Shown in pieces: positions 1 to 7,346 of a DNA stretch of 44,389 nt. The position numbers and the translations under genes were made by a program. Positions within the stretch are counted from its first letter, which is position 1. The number at the start of each line of letters is the position of its first letter. The notes beneath the pieces were generated by a model. It saw only the letters and a list, made by a program, of their open reading frames with translations. It searched no databases and was not told the DNA's origin. Source of the stretch: a virus; the IMG/VR virus record IMGVR_UViG_3300027708_000122, positions 1-44,389 of that record. One strand, written 5' to 3'.

Positions 1-152
1 GGCCGCGAGGGTCCGTAACCTCATGGTCCGTGCGTGAGAGTCGGCGGAAAAGTACAACGTTGGACACTGCGCTCGCAGCGCCAGAGACAGGGCTAGTGCG
101 CTCTTCCCTGCCCCCGGCGGTGCTGCGATCATCGTCACTTCCCCGCGACGAA
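1..152. repeat. Terminal direct repeat, left copy
   Basis: Bases 1-152 match 44238-44389, with one mismatch (g at 127, a at 44364). The mismatch changes an Ile codon ATC to ATT in the helicase, so it is silent. The repeat lies inside the helicase gene and the frame continues across the joint. This fits a circularised assembly overlap or a circularly permuted, terminally redundant genome better than a fixed physical end, because an end inside an essential gene would break it. Confidence 0.9.
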
Positions 153-240
153 TGTGTGCTTGGTATGCCGCTAGGCTCCCGAACACGTCCGGTATGGATG
201 CCCCGCCCTTCTCTTCTGGGAGTCGGGAGAGCGTTCTCAT
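1..240 (-). CDS. RecA/DnaB-like replicative helicase ATPase, N-terminal part (cut by window start)
   Basis: This is the 5' end of the gene whose remainder lies at 43704-44389. Read on the minus strand from the ATG at 238-240 it gives MRTLSRLPEEKGGASIPDVF and continues in frame into VTMIAAPPGAGKS, the same Walker A stretch found at the right window end. Joining both parts gives about 257 residues. Its start lies directly next to the stop codon of the 158-residue gene (241-717). The first ~34 residues precede the ATPase core. This is the natural start; an internal methionine at 44375 is only the second Met of the protein. Circularity of the map is inferred from this continuous frame. Confidence 0.85.
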   Translation of the reverse strand, partial: MRTLSRLPEEKGGASIPDVFGSLAAYQAHIRRGEVTMIAAPPGAGKSALALSLALRAQCPTLYFSADSHARTMRLRTLAA

Positions 241-717
241 CTAGCGAATCCATACGATTTCTGCTTCTTGCTCACCCTTAGCGAAGGGCTTCGGTCCCTT
301 AGCAGGGTCCACCCATGCCTTGAGTGCCTTGCCCTGCTGACTAGTCCAGTCCTTACGGACGTACTTACCGCGACCGTCAGGCAGGGATGGTGCATCGTTT
401 AAACCGTAGGTAAAGCGGTTGCCGTACCTATCGTTCAACGTTTCTACTGTTCCCGGCTGGCTCCCATGTACCACGACGGACGGGGGAGTTGCGGAGGGCT
501 GCTCTGGCTGGCTTGGAGCGAGGGCGATCGTCTGCTCAACGTGTCCTCCGGCCTGTAGCAGTTGCTTGACAGCGAGGATGTGGGCGACGTTCTCGGTGAG
601 AGCATCGAGTTGCACAAGCAGGTCATCCCCGTTATCTGCGTACACGTTGATGAGTGCTGCGTCATGGCCCGGTCCCGTCTTGAAGTTGACCTGAATCTTG
701 GTGGTTTCACTAGCCAT
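241..717 (-). CDS. 158-residue replication-operon protein with small beta-type N-terminus
   Basis: Starts at ATG 717 behind an AGGAGG box five bases upstream, overlapping the Cas4-like gene by 8 bases. The N-terminal ~45 residues (KIQVNFKTGPGHDAALINVY) alternate polar and hydrophobic residues like a small beta-domain. A linker rich in Pro, Ser, Gln and Thr follows (~68-85), then a basic C-terminus with GRGKYVRKDWTSQQGKALKA. It sits between a Cas4-like nuclease and the helicase, so a DNA-binding or accessory replication role is plausible. It could be a single-strand DNA-binding-like protein, but I see no diagnostic OB-fold motif. Function is not assigned. Confidence 0.7.
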   Translation of the reverse strand: MASETTKIQVNFKTGPGHDAALINVYADNGDDLLVQLDALTENVAHILAVKQLLQAGGHVEQTIALAPSQPEQPSATPPSVVVHGSQPGTVETLNDRYGNRFTYGLNDAPSLPDGRGKYVRKDWTSQQGKALKAWVDPAKGPKPFAKGEQEAEIVWIR

Positions 718-1594
718 TGTGTCCTCCTGAGATGGTGTGACTTATGTTGATATTGGTGGGAATGGAAATGTCTGGGTTCTTTGCGTAACAAAAAGATTGG
801 ACTGAACAGAATCCACAGTCCATGGATAGGCGGGGGAGGAAGCGTCCTGCTTCGATCCCTTCCTTAGCGATGCGGAACCATGGGCCGAGCATGTCAGCGT
901 TCCACCTGTTTAAATCCATGGGCGCTGTGAGGTATGCGGTACGGGTCATGTAGTACGAGCCAAACTGTGGTCGGATACCTGTGGTGTGTTCGATTGCTGT
1001 GGCGTACACGGCCAACTGTGTTACGTCTGCTGGCTGGCGTGTCCCTGACTTGATGTCTACGACGGTGAGGTTGCCTACCTGATCTTCAAAGATCCGGTCG
1101 ATGAACCCGTGGGATGGTGTGTCATCACCAGCGAACGATGTGGTGAACGGGTATTCAATGGCAGGTCCGTGTGGTCCTACCCAGATGCTGAACTGTGGGT
1201 TGGCTTGACGCCATAGCGCATAGTTCTCTACCTGCAAGGGGCCGTTCTCTCGCCACCATGCTTCGTTCTCACGGTCAGGGTTTGCTTTAGTGGCACGTCC
1301 TCCCACTGACCATTCTTCGTCTGGGTGTTGTGCAAGTTCAGTATTGAACTTGTGTGTAAACCCGTTGATGGCACCCTTTACTGCTTCTTCGTGCGACAGT
1401 CCATCTACTGTTAGGCAAAGGTCATAAACCTCTGTGCCTGTGTGAACTGCTGTTCCCCCGGCTAACCAAAATGCTGGCTTCTGAGGTATTGATTCGATCT
1501 TGGTAAGACGGTACTTTTCACCACAACTCAAGTACGTGTTGAGGCTGGAATAGGAAAGGTATGGCTTTCCGGTTAGTTCAGTTAGCGTGGTCAT
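710..1594 (-). CDS. Cas4-family PD-(D/E)XK exonuclease (RecB-like, iron-sulfur)
   Basis: About 294 residues. A single Cys near the N-terminus (C24, YLSCGEKYRL) and a C-terminal cluster CGFCSVQSFC form the four-cysteine set that holds the Fe-S cluster in Cas4/AddB-like nucleases. Between them lie the catalytic GFIDRIFED, VVDIKSG (D and K of the PD-(D/E)XK core) and QLAVYA (QxxxY motif). The family degrades DNA from ends and often accompanies phage replication or recombination genes. I chose ATG 1594 because GGGGGTGA lies just upstream; the open frame runs further up to 1792 but would overlap the preceding gene by over 200 bases. No CRISPR array or other cas gene is present, so a replication/recombination role is more likely than spacer acquisition. 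Confidence 0.88.
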   Translation of the reverse strand: MTTLTELTGKPYLSYSSLNTYLSCGEKYRLTKIESIPQKPAFWLAGGTAVHTGTEVYDLCLTVDGLSHEEAVKGAINGFTHKFNTELAQHPDEEWSVGGRATKANPDRENEAWWRENGPLQVENYALWRQANPQFSIWVGPHGPAIEYPFTTSFAGDDTPSHGFIDRIFEDQVGNLTVVDIKSGTRQPADVTQLAVYATAIEHTTGIRPQFGSYYMTRTAYLTAPMDLNRWNADMLGPWFRIAKEGIEAGRFLPRLSMDCGFCSVQSFCYAKNPDISIPTNINISHTISGGHNG

Positions 1595-1853
1595 CTTCAC
1601 CCCCTGTGACATAGTGTGTTGGTTTGTTAACAGGCAAACAAAAAATCCAGCACTCGTCACCTGAATCGTGAAGTAGGTGGCGTACTGGGTAGGTGTTCCA
1701 TCGCATCCCCATGGTTGCCATTGCAACAATGGCCCAATCCTCGATAGTCCATTCTGCTTGTGCATCGGCAAATATGATGATGTGTTCATCATCCAGATGG
1801 GCAGTAATACCGGGCCTTTCAGCCACTTGTACTGCGTTGGTGTGTGTGCTCAT
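1578..1853 (-). CDS. Small acidic protein, first gene of the replication operon
   Basis: 91 residues from ATG 1853 (MSTHTNAVQVAERPG). It overlaps the Cas4-like gene start by 17 bases, typical of translational coupling. Hydrophobic segments alternate with acidic and His residues (HLDDEHIIIFADAQ, YPVRHLLHDSGDECWIF); there is no signal peptide or metal-binding motif. Longer starts exist (a TTG at 1934) but no Shine-Dalgarno sequence supports them. The ~260 bases upstream hold promoter-like sequence. I do not recognise the family. Confidence 0.6.
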   Translation of the reverse strand: MSTHTNAVQVAERPGITAHLDDEHIIIFADAQAEWTIEDWAIVAMATMGMRWNTYPVRHLLHDSGDECWIFCLPVNKPTHYVTGGEDDHAN

Positions 1854-1912
1854 ATGGTTAAAGTTACATGTGCCTCTGAAAAAGCGCAAGGGCTGCTCAA
1901 TAAAAACTTTAT

Positions 1913-1955
1913 GTTCTTGACATTGTTTAAACAAAAATGTTGTATGTACAAGAAC
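1913..1955. promoter_or_regulatory. Dyad with central GTTTAAAC, promoter-like, upstream of the replication operon
   Basis: Arms GTTCTTG (1913-1919) and CAAGAAC (1949-1955) flank a perfect GTTTAAAC at 1925-1932. On the minus strand TTGTTT followed 17 bases later by TAAAGT could serve the gene starting at 1853. On the plus strand TTGACA (1917-1922) is followed after 17 bases by TTGTAT. The overlap of promoter-like hexamers, a dyad and the genome's recurrent motif suggests an operator. Start sites were not measured. Confidence 0.4.
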
Positions 1956-2039
1956 ACGACACGCCGAAGGTGTGCTCAGCCCTTGTGCATCGGCAGTGTT
2001 ATATTGTTATACTATGAGCGTAGCGAATCAAACCACAAA

Positions 2040-2118
2040 GGCAGCCCTTTGAGGGGCTGCCAATGGATGGATGTATAGGCACCACGGGAGTGGTGCTGGG
2101 CAAACGCTCAGCGTTTGC
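2040..2118 (-). repeat. Three-hairpin module, locus 1, directly after the HTH gene
   Basis: Reading the minus strand from the HTH stop codon: hairpin A at 2118-2100 (GCAAACG, loop CTGAG, CGTTTGC), linker CCA, hairpin B at 2096-2079 (GCACCAC, loop TCCC, GTGGTGC), linker beginning CTAT, hairpin C at 2061-2040 (GGCAGCCC, loop CTCAAA, GGGCTGCC) followed by CTTTG. Hairpin C could end transcription, though its T run is short. The same A-CCA-B-CTAT-C plan recurs at 32645-32723 with different but complementary stems. Confidence 0.8.
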
Positions 2119-2574
2119 TTAGCGAGGATTTGTGTAAATCCTTCTGCGCCTAATAGGCGCTGGATCATCATTGTCTTTCAATGCTTGGTCGATGTAGTAG
2201 AACCCTTCATCTGAATCAGGGTCATATCCAACGACGGCTTGTTCGCGTTCCAACATGTCCAACCATGACCGCAGCCGTTGCGATTCATCTATGTTCAACT
2301 TGTCAGGGGTCTGTTCTTTGCGACCATAAAGTCGCAACATACGGGCGGCATAATGCGTGCCGTGTTCATCTCTTACACGCCATGGCAAAGAGTTCCGGTA
2401 GCGGGGTTTGTTCTCGGCCAGTCCATACCGGACCATTGCTCCACTGATACTTGCCCGTGAAACCCTGATCCCGGTTTCTTGTTCATGTCGTGCGACCATC
2501 TCAGCGTGGGTGAGTCCTTCACGCTGCCACCTTTGGAGGGTAGTCTTGTCTGGTACAAGCGTTGGCGGAGCCAT
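2119..2574 (-). CDS. Helix-turn-helix DNA-binding protein
   Basis: 151 residues from ATG 2574 behind AGAAGG. The N-terminal third (KTTLQRWQREGLTHAEMVAR, then RVSRASISGAMVRYG) reads as a winged or simple HTH: a helix, a 'GLTHAEM' turn, and a recognition helix ending SRASISGAM. The middle holds PWRVRDEHGTHYAARMLRLY; the end is basic (RRRR). Proteins of this type are common in actinophages. It is transcribed divergently from the integrase and followed by the three-hairpin module. In a temperate phage without a visible CI-like repressor, it is the best candidate for an immunity or early regulator, but that is inference from position; a recombination directionality role is an alternative. Confidence 0.75.
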   Translation of the reverse strand: MAPPTLVPDKTTLQRWQREGLTHAEMVARHEQETGIRVSRASISGAMVRYGLAENKPRYRNSLPWRVRDEHGTHYAARMLRLYGRKEQTPDKLNIDESQRLRSWLDMLEREQAVVGYDPDSDEGFYYIDQALKDNDDPAPIRRRRIYTNPR

Positions 2575-2599
2575 GGAACACCTTCTCTCGTGTGGTTAC

Positions 2600-2637
2600 T
2601 TGACAAGAGTTTGGCATAGGTCCGTGTTATGTGTCAA
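2600..2637. promoter_or_regulatory. Inverted TTGACA / TGTCAA pair between HTH gene and integrase
   Basis: TTGACA at 2600-2605 (plus strand) and its complement TGTCAA at 2632-2637 face each other across 26 bases. Each could be a -35 box for one direction of this divergent region, giving overlapping promoters for the HTH gene and the integrase. Good -10 hexamers at the ideal distance are not obvious, so the site may instead be an operator. Confidence 0.35.
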
Positions 2638-2696
2638 ACAAAATGATCAAGATGAGCGAAAATTGAGTATCCCTTGGAATACCCTGCAAACCCGCA

Positions 2697-2731
2697 GGTC
2701 GTGTCCGGGGGGGGACTTGAACCCTAGCCAA
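2697..2731 (-). other. Candidate phage attachment site (attP core resembling a tRNA 3' end)
   Basis: On the minus strand the segment contains GGGTTCAAGTCCC followed by a C-run and GGACACG. GGTTCAAGTCC is a textbook tRNA T-arm and the rest resembles a 3' acceptor end, but the upstream half of a tRNA is missing. Tyrosine integrases often use tRNA 3' ends as target, with the identical core in attP beside the int gene; here the integrase starts 80 bases away. The exact core limits cannot be set without the host sequence. Confidence 0.55.
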
Positions 2732-2758
2732 CACAACATGCACTTGTTGCATGTTGTG
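2732..2758. repeat. 11-bp perfect inverted repeat beside attP
   Basis: CACAACATGCA (2732-2742) and TGCATGTTGTG (2748-2758) are exact complements separated by five bases. It lies between the tRNA-like core and the integrase start. It could be an arm-type integrase or excisionase site, an operator controlling int, or a hairpin in the int leader. Confidence 0.7.
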
Positions 2759-2811
2759 CAGGTCATAGTGTAAGGTGTGTCATGTTCCAATCTACCTATG
2801 AGGGAGCGAAC

Positions 2812-3831
2812 ATGCCCAGAGCAATGAACCTGATCGAAGCGAAAGCCGAATACCGTGGACACCTGACAGCCCGAGGGTTATCAAAGTCCACAATCAAGAA
2901 CCACATGCAAGTGTTGAACCTTGCTCAACAAGAGTGGGGAGATGTACGCATCTCAGCCATCACCGGATCACACATAGACCGACTGTTCCGGCGAGCCACA
3001 TGGGTCGCCAGCACACGGAACCTGTACCTCAGCAACCTGCGCTCGTTCTTCCAGTGGTGTAGGCGTGAGAACTACATGGCCCGTGACTTCGATCCCACGG
3101 CTGGGTGGAACAACCTGACCGTGCCACGGCGAGACAAGATGCGCCTGCCATTGGCTGAGTTCCCAGCACTACTCGATGCGTGTAAACACCCACGGGATCG
3201 GATGCTGTGTGCTCTTGGGATCTACACGTTCTTGCGAGGGGGAGAGATCGCTACCTTGCAGATCAGTGCTCTCAACCTTGAGCGGTACGAATTGAATATC
3301 TATAGGCACAAGACACAAGAAGAAGATGTGCTACCGGTATCACTTGAGTTGGCCGCTGAGTTTGAACGGTACTTCCGGTGGTACAGGACAAACCAGAACA
3401 CACCACACTTACGCCACGAATGGTATCTAATCCCATCAAAGGCTCCAAACCCAACACGATACAACCCTGTCACCCATCGCATTGAAGTGTCAGGTGAGTT
3501 AGCACCATTGCGTCCGACGCGGAAGGTGTCTCACCCATACCGATCCGTTCAGAGGGCGCTGGTTGTGTTGGGCTACGACCCTCTGGGCGAGGGCGAACAT
3601 ACATTGAGACGAAGTGGGAGTCGGGCACTCTTCGATACTCTCCGTGATCAGGGATACGACGGAGCGTTAATGCGTGTCAGTTCAATGTTAGGACACAAGG
3701 ACACACGGGTAACGGAACGCTACATTGGGCTTAGCCTTGAGCGTACGCAGAGGAATGAAATGATATCTGGGAACGTCATGTTCCCATCGTTGAGTCACGA
3801 AGATGCCACTGTTGTGGAGATTGCGAGATGA
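2812..3831 (+). CDS. int: Tyrosine recombinase (phage integrase)
   Basis: 339 residues from ATG 2812, preceded by AGGGAG; the open frame begins earlier but without a better site. An N-terminal SAM-like core-binding domain (LTARGLSKSTIKNHMQVL, ~18-100) is followed by the catalytic domain. The catalytic set is visible: R142 in LRGGEI, H263 and R266 in HTLRRSGSRALFD, H295 in LGHKDTR, and nucleophile Y304 in ERYIG. It integrates and, with a directionality factor, excises the phage. A tRNA-like attP candidate lies just upstream. It makes the phage temperate, at least in origin. Confidence 0.93.
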   Translation: MPRAMNLIEAKAEYRGHLTARGLSKSTIKNHMQVLNLAQQEWGDVRISAITGSHIDRLFRRATWVASTRNLYLSNLRSFFQWCRRENYMARDFDPTAGWNNLTVPRRDKMRLPLAEFPALLDACKHPRDRMLCALGIYTFLRGGEIATLQISALNLERYELNIYRHKTQEEDVLPVSLELAAEFERYFRWYRTNQNTPHLRHEWYLIPSKAPNPTRYNPVTHRIEVSGELAPLRPTRKVSHPYRSVQRALVVLGYDPLGEGEHTLRRSGSRALFDTLRDQGYDGALMRVSSMLGHKDTRVTERYIGLSLERTQRNEMISGNVMFPSLSHEDATVVEIAR

Positions 3832-4049
3832 GAATGGCTACTGTAAACCGGCTGGTGTGTGACATCGACCAGCGTGAAGACAACGTATTCACAGTTGTAA
3901 TCGACATCAACGGTCGTGGTGGTGTCGTAGACATGTGCGGTAGGTGCCGCTCGTCGGTCCCTGTGGACGAAGCGTTCGCCCGTGTCAGGCCAGAAACACG
4001 CAAGAGGAAACAGGAGTTCGTCAAGATTGAACTACCCCCACAACCATAA
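3828..4049 (+). CDS. 73-residue CxxC protein coupled to the integrase
   Basis: The start ATG overlaps the integrase stop (ATGA), so translation is probably coupled. The protein has an acidic, hydrophobic N-terminal half (LVCDIDQREDNVFTVVIDIN), a MCGRC pair and a basic C-terminus (RVRPETRKRKQEFVKIELPP). One CxxC pair plus C11 could bind zinc in a dimer. By position it might be a recombination helper or excisionase, but there is no recognisable excisionase fold. It is followed by terminator structures. Confidence 0.65.
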   Translation: MRMATVNRLVCDIDQREDNVFTVVIDINGRGGVVDMCGRCRSSVPVDEAFARVRPETRKRKQEFVKIELPPQP

Positions 4050-4089
4050 GGCAGTTACCACGACCATTAGACGCTCAATGGCATTTAAA

Positions 4090-4155
4090 GGCCCCTCAGG
4101 GGGCCGTAGAGACACGAATAGGCCCCCCCGGTGGTTTTATCCACCGAGGGGGTTT
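4090..4155 (+). terminator. Hairpin plus intrinsic terminator after the integrase operon
   Basis: Two stem-loops follow the 73-residue gene. The first is GGCCCC, loop TCAG, GGGGCC (4090-4105). The second pairs GGTGG with CCACC around TTTTAT, extended past a bulged A by a C-run and GGGGG (4123-4152), and is followed by TTT. It separates the rightward int operon from the leftward virion operon that ends at 4390. Confidence 0.75.
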
Positions 4156-4389
4156 CGTTGTTCTATGGAGCGTGTGGTGCTAAACGGGAATAGCGGGGTA
4201 GATATTCCTGTTTCGGGCCGTCTCACGCTACCGTTTCGGGATTGTGCACATATCAACACAATAGGCACAATGGTGCCGATGTTCACATTTTAGCACACTA
4301 TTCTGACTTGATTCACTACTAATAAGTACGAACCTGCCGGTTATGACCCGTCCAAAAGTCGCATAAGAGACCGTCCAAAAGTCGCATTG
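4156..4389. repeat. Gene-free convergent spacer with a 17-bp direct repeat
   Basis: No gene is seen between the int terminator and the end of the 639-residue gene. CCGTCCAAAAGTCGCAT occurs at 4348-4364 and 4371-4387, start to start 23 bases apart, the second copy ending two bases before the stop codon of the convergent gene. The repeat could be a binding site or a relic of slippage; the rest shows nothing I can name. Confidence 0.6.
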
Positions 4390-6309
4390 CTAGAGCAACC
4401 GCAACGTTGCCATCAACACACCACCAACATTGTCCTTCTCCCGAGACGGGGGAGTAGTACGTGTAAACGACAACTGCTCGATAAGAGCAGCACGGTTCTC
4501 ACCAGACGTATAGTCCTGCCACGTAATCACAGAGCCAAGATCCTCCGCAGACTCCAGAGCAGACAACCTGTCCCACGCTCCACCGTCATACCCACGAACC
4601 ATGCCATTGCGGTCACGCTCATGGTCGAAGCACAGCAAAGGAACCTGCACGATCCGAGTACGCTTTGGCGCAGGATACGCACGCACACTCATCGCGTTTA
4701 CAGTAGGCCGAGCAGACCCAGTACCCGTTAGACGCAGAGCCACGTACAGATCCCTCGTCGGGTTTGGTGCAGGGGCAGACAGTGAGAACTCACCATCAGT
4801 AGCCGATGAAGTTAACGTGCCAATGTTCACCCACGTAGACGGGTTACCCGTACCAGTCGTAGACGCATGAACCTCAATGGTCGTACCCGTGGGTACGTCA
4901 GCACGCAGAACGATAGACCGCCATGCTTTGAGTTCTTGAGTTGAATAGTTGATACGTCCATACTCAATCCACCCGTCAGTTGCATAAGCAACTGTTTGAG
5001 GTTGAGCGATCAGGCCGAAACCGGGAACCGTGTAATACACCTGAGACCCTGAGTAGGTCACAGAAGATGGAGCACTGCTACCAGAACCGTAAGCCTCTTG
5101 AGCGTAAGCGTACCGATACTTCTCAACGTCCACAGACAAGTCAATACGGTAGATACCGGGAGCACTGGACCCATCCAGAGCAGTCGTATCTGTACCACCA
5201 GTTGCGTACAGGTAACGGTCAACGCCTACGAAATCGTAGGCTCCACCAGCCGTGTAGACGATGATTGGGCCTACTGTAATAGTCGAATCAGCAGCGATTT
5301 CCGCTACTCTAATACCCGAACTGGTAGCAATAGCCAGATAATTGCCAAGGTACGAGTAGATATTCAGTACCTTTTCACCACGGGGCATCTCAGCGATAAC
5401 CACGGGGGCTGCTAGAGAGACCGTGCCAGCACTAGACGTGATGCTTGTCCGGTAAATAGCCGACACGTCATTGGCGTAGCCAGAGAAGTAGATGGCACCG
5501 GGGCCATCAGCGATACCTGTCCATACCCATGCAGTGTTCGGGTGATCCCACCCTGTTCCAGCAGAAGTCAGTGTGGTTGATGAAGGGTTCAACTCGTAAA
5601 TAGAATTGTTTACACACGTCATCAAACGTTGCTTAACCCAGCGAACCAAAGCCCTGCTAGACGTGGCCGCATAATCAGCAGTCAACATCTTCACACCCGT
5701 ACCCGTGGGCAAGGTGCCTTTCCAAATGTTGGTTGCCGTAGCAGCGTAGTAGTTTGTGCCATCAGTGGTGAGTGACAGGATGTTACCGGTCGCAGCCGTC
5801 AAAGAAACAGCGTTAACCGTTCCCGATGGAGTCACCTGAGACAGGCTGGAATCCGTTACATGTAACACACCATTAGTGGAACCGATACCCACCGAATACT
5901 GGGAAGTAGCAGACGTAGAACGCAACGTTGAAACACTCTTAGCAAGAGTGAACGATCCAGCAGTCCACACATCAACGTTCGCTGAACGGTAGAACCGGAA
6001 CCGGGCAACCTTCGGATCAACTTCCAAAGATTCCACAGCACGCTGACCAGCACCATAATGACCAGAGGCAACAGACCTCAGCCACACACCCTGATCTAGC
6101 GAGTTCTCACCGGGGTCACGTTCTTGGTCGATACGTTGGCGACGGAACTGAGACGTGGCCCGGTCCATCGTCCGAGTCTGATCCGTAGCAAACATGAAAG
6201 GCAAGCCACCAATGGAACAATCCCATGCGGCATCTGACGGGAAGTAGGCCGAACCAACCACAGTAGAAAGGTTGATTACCGGCCTTTCGGTAATATCAAA
6301 TCCAGCCAT
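4390..6309 (-). CDS. Beta-propeller-like virion protein, last gene of the structural operon
   Basis: 639 residues. An N-terminal ~100 residues (TQFRRQRIDQERDPGENSLDQ region) precede a long stretch of repeated short beta units (NGVLHVTDSSLSQVTPSG, TDGTNYYAATATNIWKG, YEYGRIN-type segments), looking like WD/propeller-type blades. A beta-sandwich-like segment follows near 470-560 (TTIEVHASTTGTGNPSTWVN), then a C-terminal TWQDYTSGENRAALIEQLSF module often seen in minor tail proteins. It follows the lysis genes, an unusual place for a tail component. Most likely a tail or appendage protein contacting the host surface; exact role unknown. Confidence 0.75.
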   Translation of the reverse strand: MAGFDITERPVINLSTVVGSAYFPSDAAWDCSIGGLPFMFATDQTRTMDRATSQFRRQRIDQERDPGENSLDQGVWLRSVASGHYGAGQRAVESLEVDPKVARFRFYRSANVDVWTAGSFTLAKSVSTLRSTSATSQYSVGIGSTNGVLHVTDSSLSQVTPSGTVNAVSLTAATGNILSLTTDGTNYYAATATNIWKGTLPTGTGVKMLTADYAATSSRALVRWVKQRLMTCVNNSIYELNPSSTTLTSAGTGWDHPNTAWVWTGIADGPGAIYFSGYANDVSAIYRTSITSSAGTVSLAAPVVIAEMPRGEKVLNIYSYLGNYLAIATSSGIRVAEIAADSTITVGPIIVYTAGGAYDFVGVDRYLYATGGTDTTALDGSSAPGIYRIDLSVDVEKYRYAYAQEAYGSGSSAPSSVTYSGSQVYYTVPGFGLIAQPQTVAYATDGWIEYGRINYSTQELKAWRSIVLRADVPTGTTIEVHASTTGTGNPSTWVNIGTLTSSATDGEFSLSAPAPNPTRDLYVALRLTGTGSARPTVNAMSVRAYPAPKRTRIVQVPLLCFDHERDRNGMVRGYDGGAWDRLSALESAEDLGSVITWQDYTSGENRAALIEQLSFTRTTPPSREKDNVGGVLMATLRLL

Positions 6310-6322
6310 GGGCTAGTCCTTC

Positions 6323-7102
6323 CTAGACGGGACGAGCAAGAGCCTTATACGTCTTCGGTCCAACAACACCATCAAAAGGCCACAATGAGATGTGTAAACG
6401 TTGATACCGCTTCACAGCAACAACAGTTGCCGGATCGAATACGCCACTAGGTGTGAGACCTAGGCCCTTCTGGATTGCCTTAACGTGATCGCCCTTAGTA
6501 CCAACACTGAACTTGCCGGGGAAAACCGGGATCGTGGGTACGTGGACTGGTTTCGTTGAAGGCTTCGTAGGAACCTTGACAGGTTTAAACGCAGGGGCAA
6601 CAGTCCCGTCAGGACGGATGCCGAGTTCCTTGATGACTGCTTCAACCTGAGCGATGCTCGTACCCGGCTTCAAAGCGAAGTGCATGGGGTCCCAATTACG
6701 ACTGGCAACGTAGTCGCCACCGCGTCTCTTATCCCCACCCCAAATAATGATTTTGTACTTCTTCTTCAATGCGACACACGCTGCGATCTGAGCGGATGAC
6801 ATAGTGCTCATACCACCATGCGGTCCCTGAGCGCCCTCATGGGCGCTATTGCAGTCAATGGCAGTCCCAGACGAATGATCCGACCACGATGCACTAGCCC
6901 TCGCTGGACGGTAATCATGCGACCACACTTCTTTAGGGCGCAGCGGGGCAACAGTCTTGTGATAGTCAGCAGCCAACGCAGCGAACAAAGGAGCCGCCAC
7001 ACTCCGCATAGACAGTTTAATCTTCGTACCCGGTACGACGATCTCTTTCAGGCGTGGATCTCCCCAATTCAGGACAGCCCACCCGTTTATACTCGCTGGC
7101 AT
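6323..7102 (-). CDS. Endolysin: M15 D-Ala-D-Ala carboxypeptidase-like domain plus peptidoglycan-binding domain
   Basis: 259 residues. The N-terminal domain carries the peptidase M15 zinc set: SDHSSGTAID (H76, D83) and WDPMHF (H141), the pattern of VanY / L-Ala-D-Glu peptidases that cut peptidoglycan stem peptides. A Pro/Lys/Thr-rich linker (~168-192) leads to a C-terminal PG_binding_1 type domain (VGTKGDHVKAIQKGLGL, then FDGVVGPKTYKALAR). No signal peptide is seen, so export would rely on the holin encoded just upstream, with which it overlaps by one base. It cleaves host cell wall at lysis. Confidence 0.88.
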   Translation of the reverse strand: MPASINGWAVLNWGDPRLKEIVVPGTKIKLSMRSVAAPLFAALAADYHKTVAPLRPKEVWSHDYRPARASASWSDHSSGTAIDCNSAHEGAQGPHGGMSTMSSAQIAACVALKKKYKIIIWGGDKRRGGDYVASRNWDPMHFALKPGTSIAQVEAVIKELGIRPDGTVAPAFKPVKVPTKPSTKPVHVPTIPVFPGKFSVGTKGDHVKAIQKGLGLTPSGVFDPATVVAVKRYQRLHISLWPFDGVVGPKTYKALARPV

Positions 7103-7335
7103 CAGATGCCCTCAGGATTCGAACCGACACCGTAAGCAGTGTCAGCCGGATTAATAGCACGGACGAGAGCAGTACCCGCAGCAATGAGGACAGCCTGACC
7201 GAGAGCGTTCAGGTCGATCGTTCCACCTGAGATGTTCCCAATCACATAGGAGACAGCAGCGGCGAACGCTGCACCCACAACGACGTTAATGATTGTTCGG
7301 ATCGGTGCGGGAATGGATTCCCAAAATTGTGACAT
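7102..7335 (-). CDS. Holin-like membrane protein
   Basis: 77 residues. Two hydrophobic stretches are visible, IINVVVGAAFAAAVSYVIG (~14-32) and ALGQAVLIAAGTALVRA (~44-60), with short polar ends, as in small two-span phage holins. The stop overlaps the endolysin start, so the pair is coupled. Its ribosome site is GGAG followed by ATGTAAAC and the start codon, one of several genes where the recurrent TGTAAAC motif fills the spacer. It would form membrane lesions to release the endolysin. Confidence 0.82.
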   Translation of the reverse strand: MSQFWESIPAPIRTIINVVVGAAFAAAVSYVIGNISGGTIDLNALGQAVLIAAGTALVRAINPADTAYGVGSNPEGI

Positions 7336-7346
7336 GTTTACATCTC

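Noticed and set aside
30-281. Plus-strand 83-codon frame at the window start
   Set aside because: It is antisense to the helicase start and lacks a ribosome site.
710-1792. Longer Cas4-like protein starting at 1792
   Set aside because: The extra 66 residues overlap another gene and read unlike the family; ATG 1594 has a good ribosome site.
1677-2078. A 133-codon plus-strand frame over the start of the replication operon
   Set aside because: It overlaps a coding gene on the other strand, has no ribosome site and ends in the hairpin module; composition is not protein-like.
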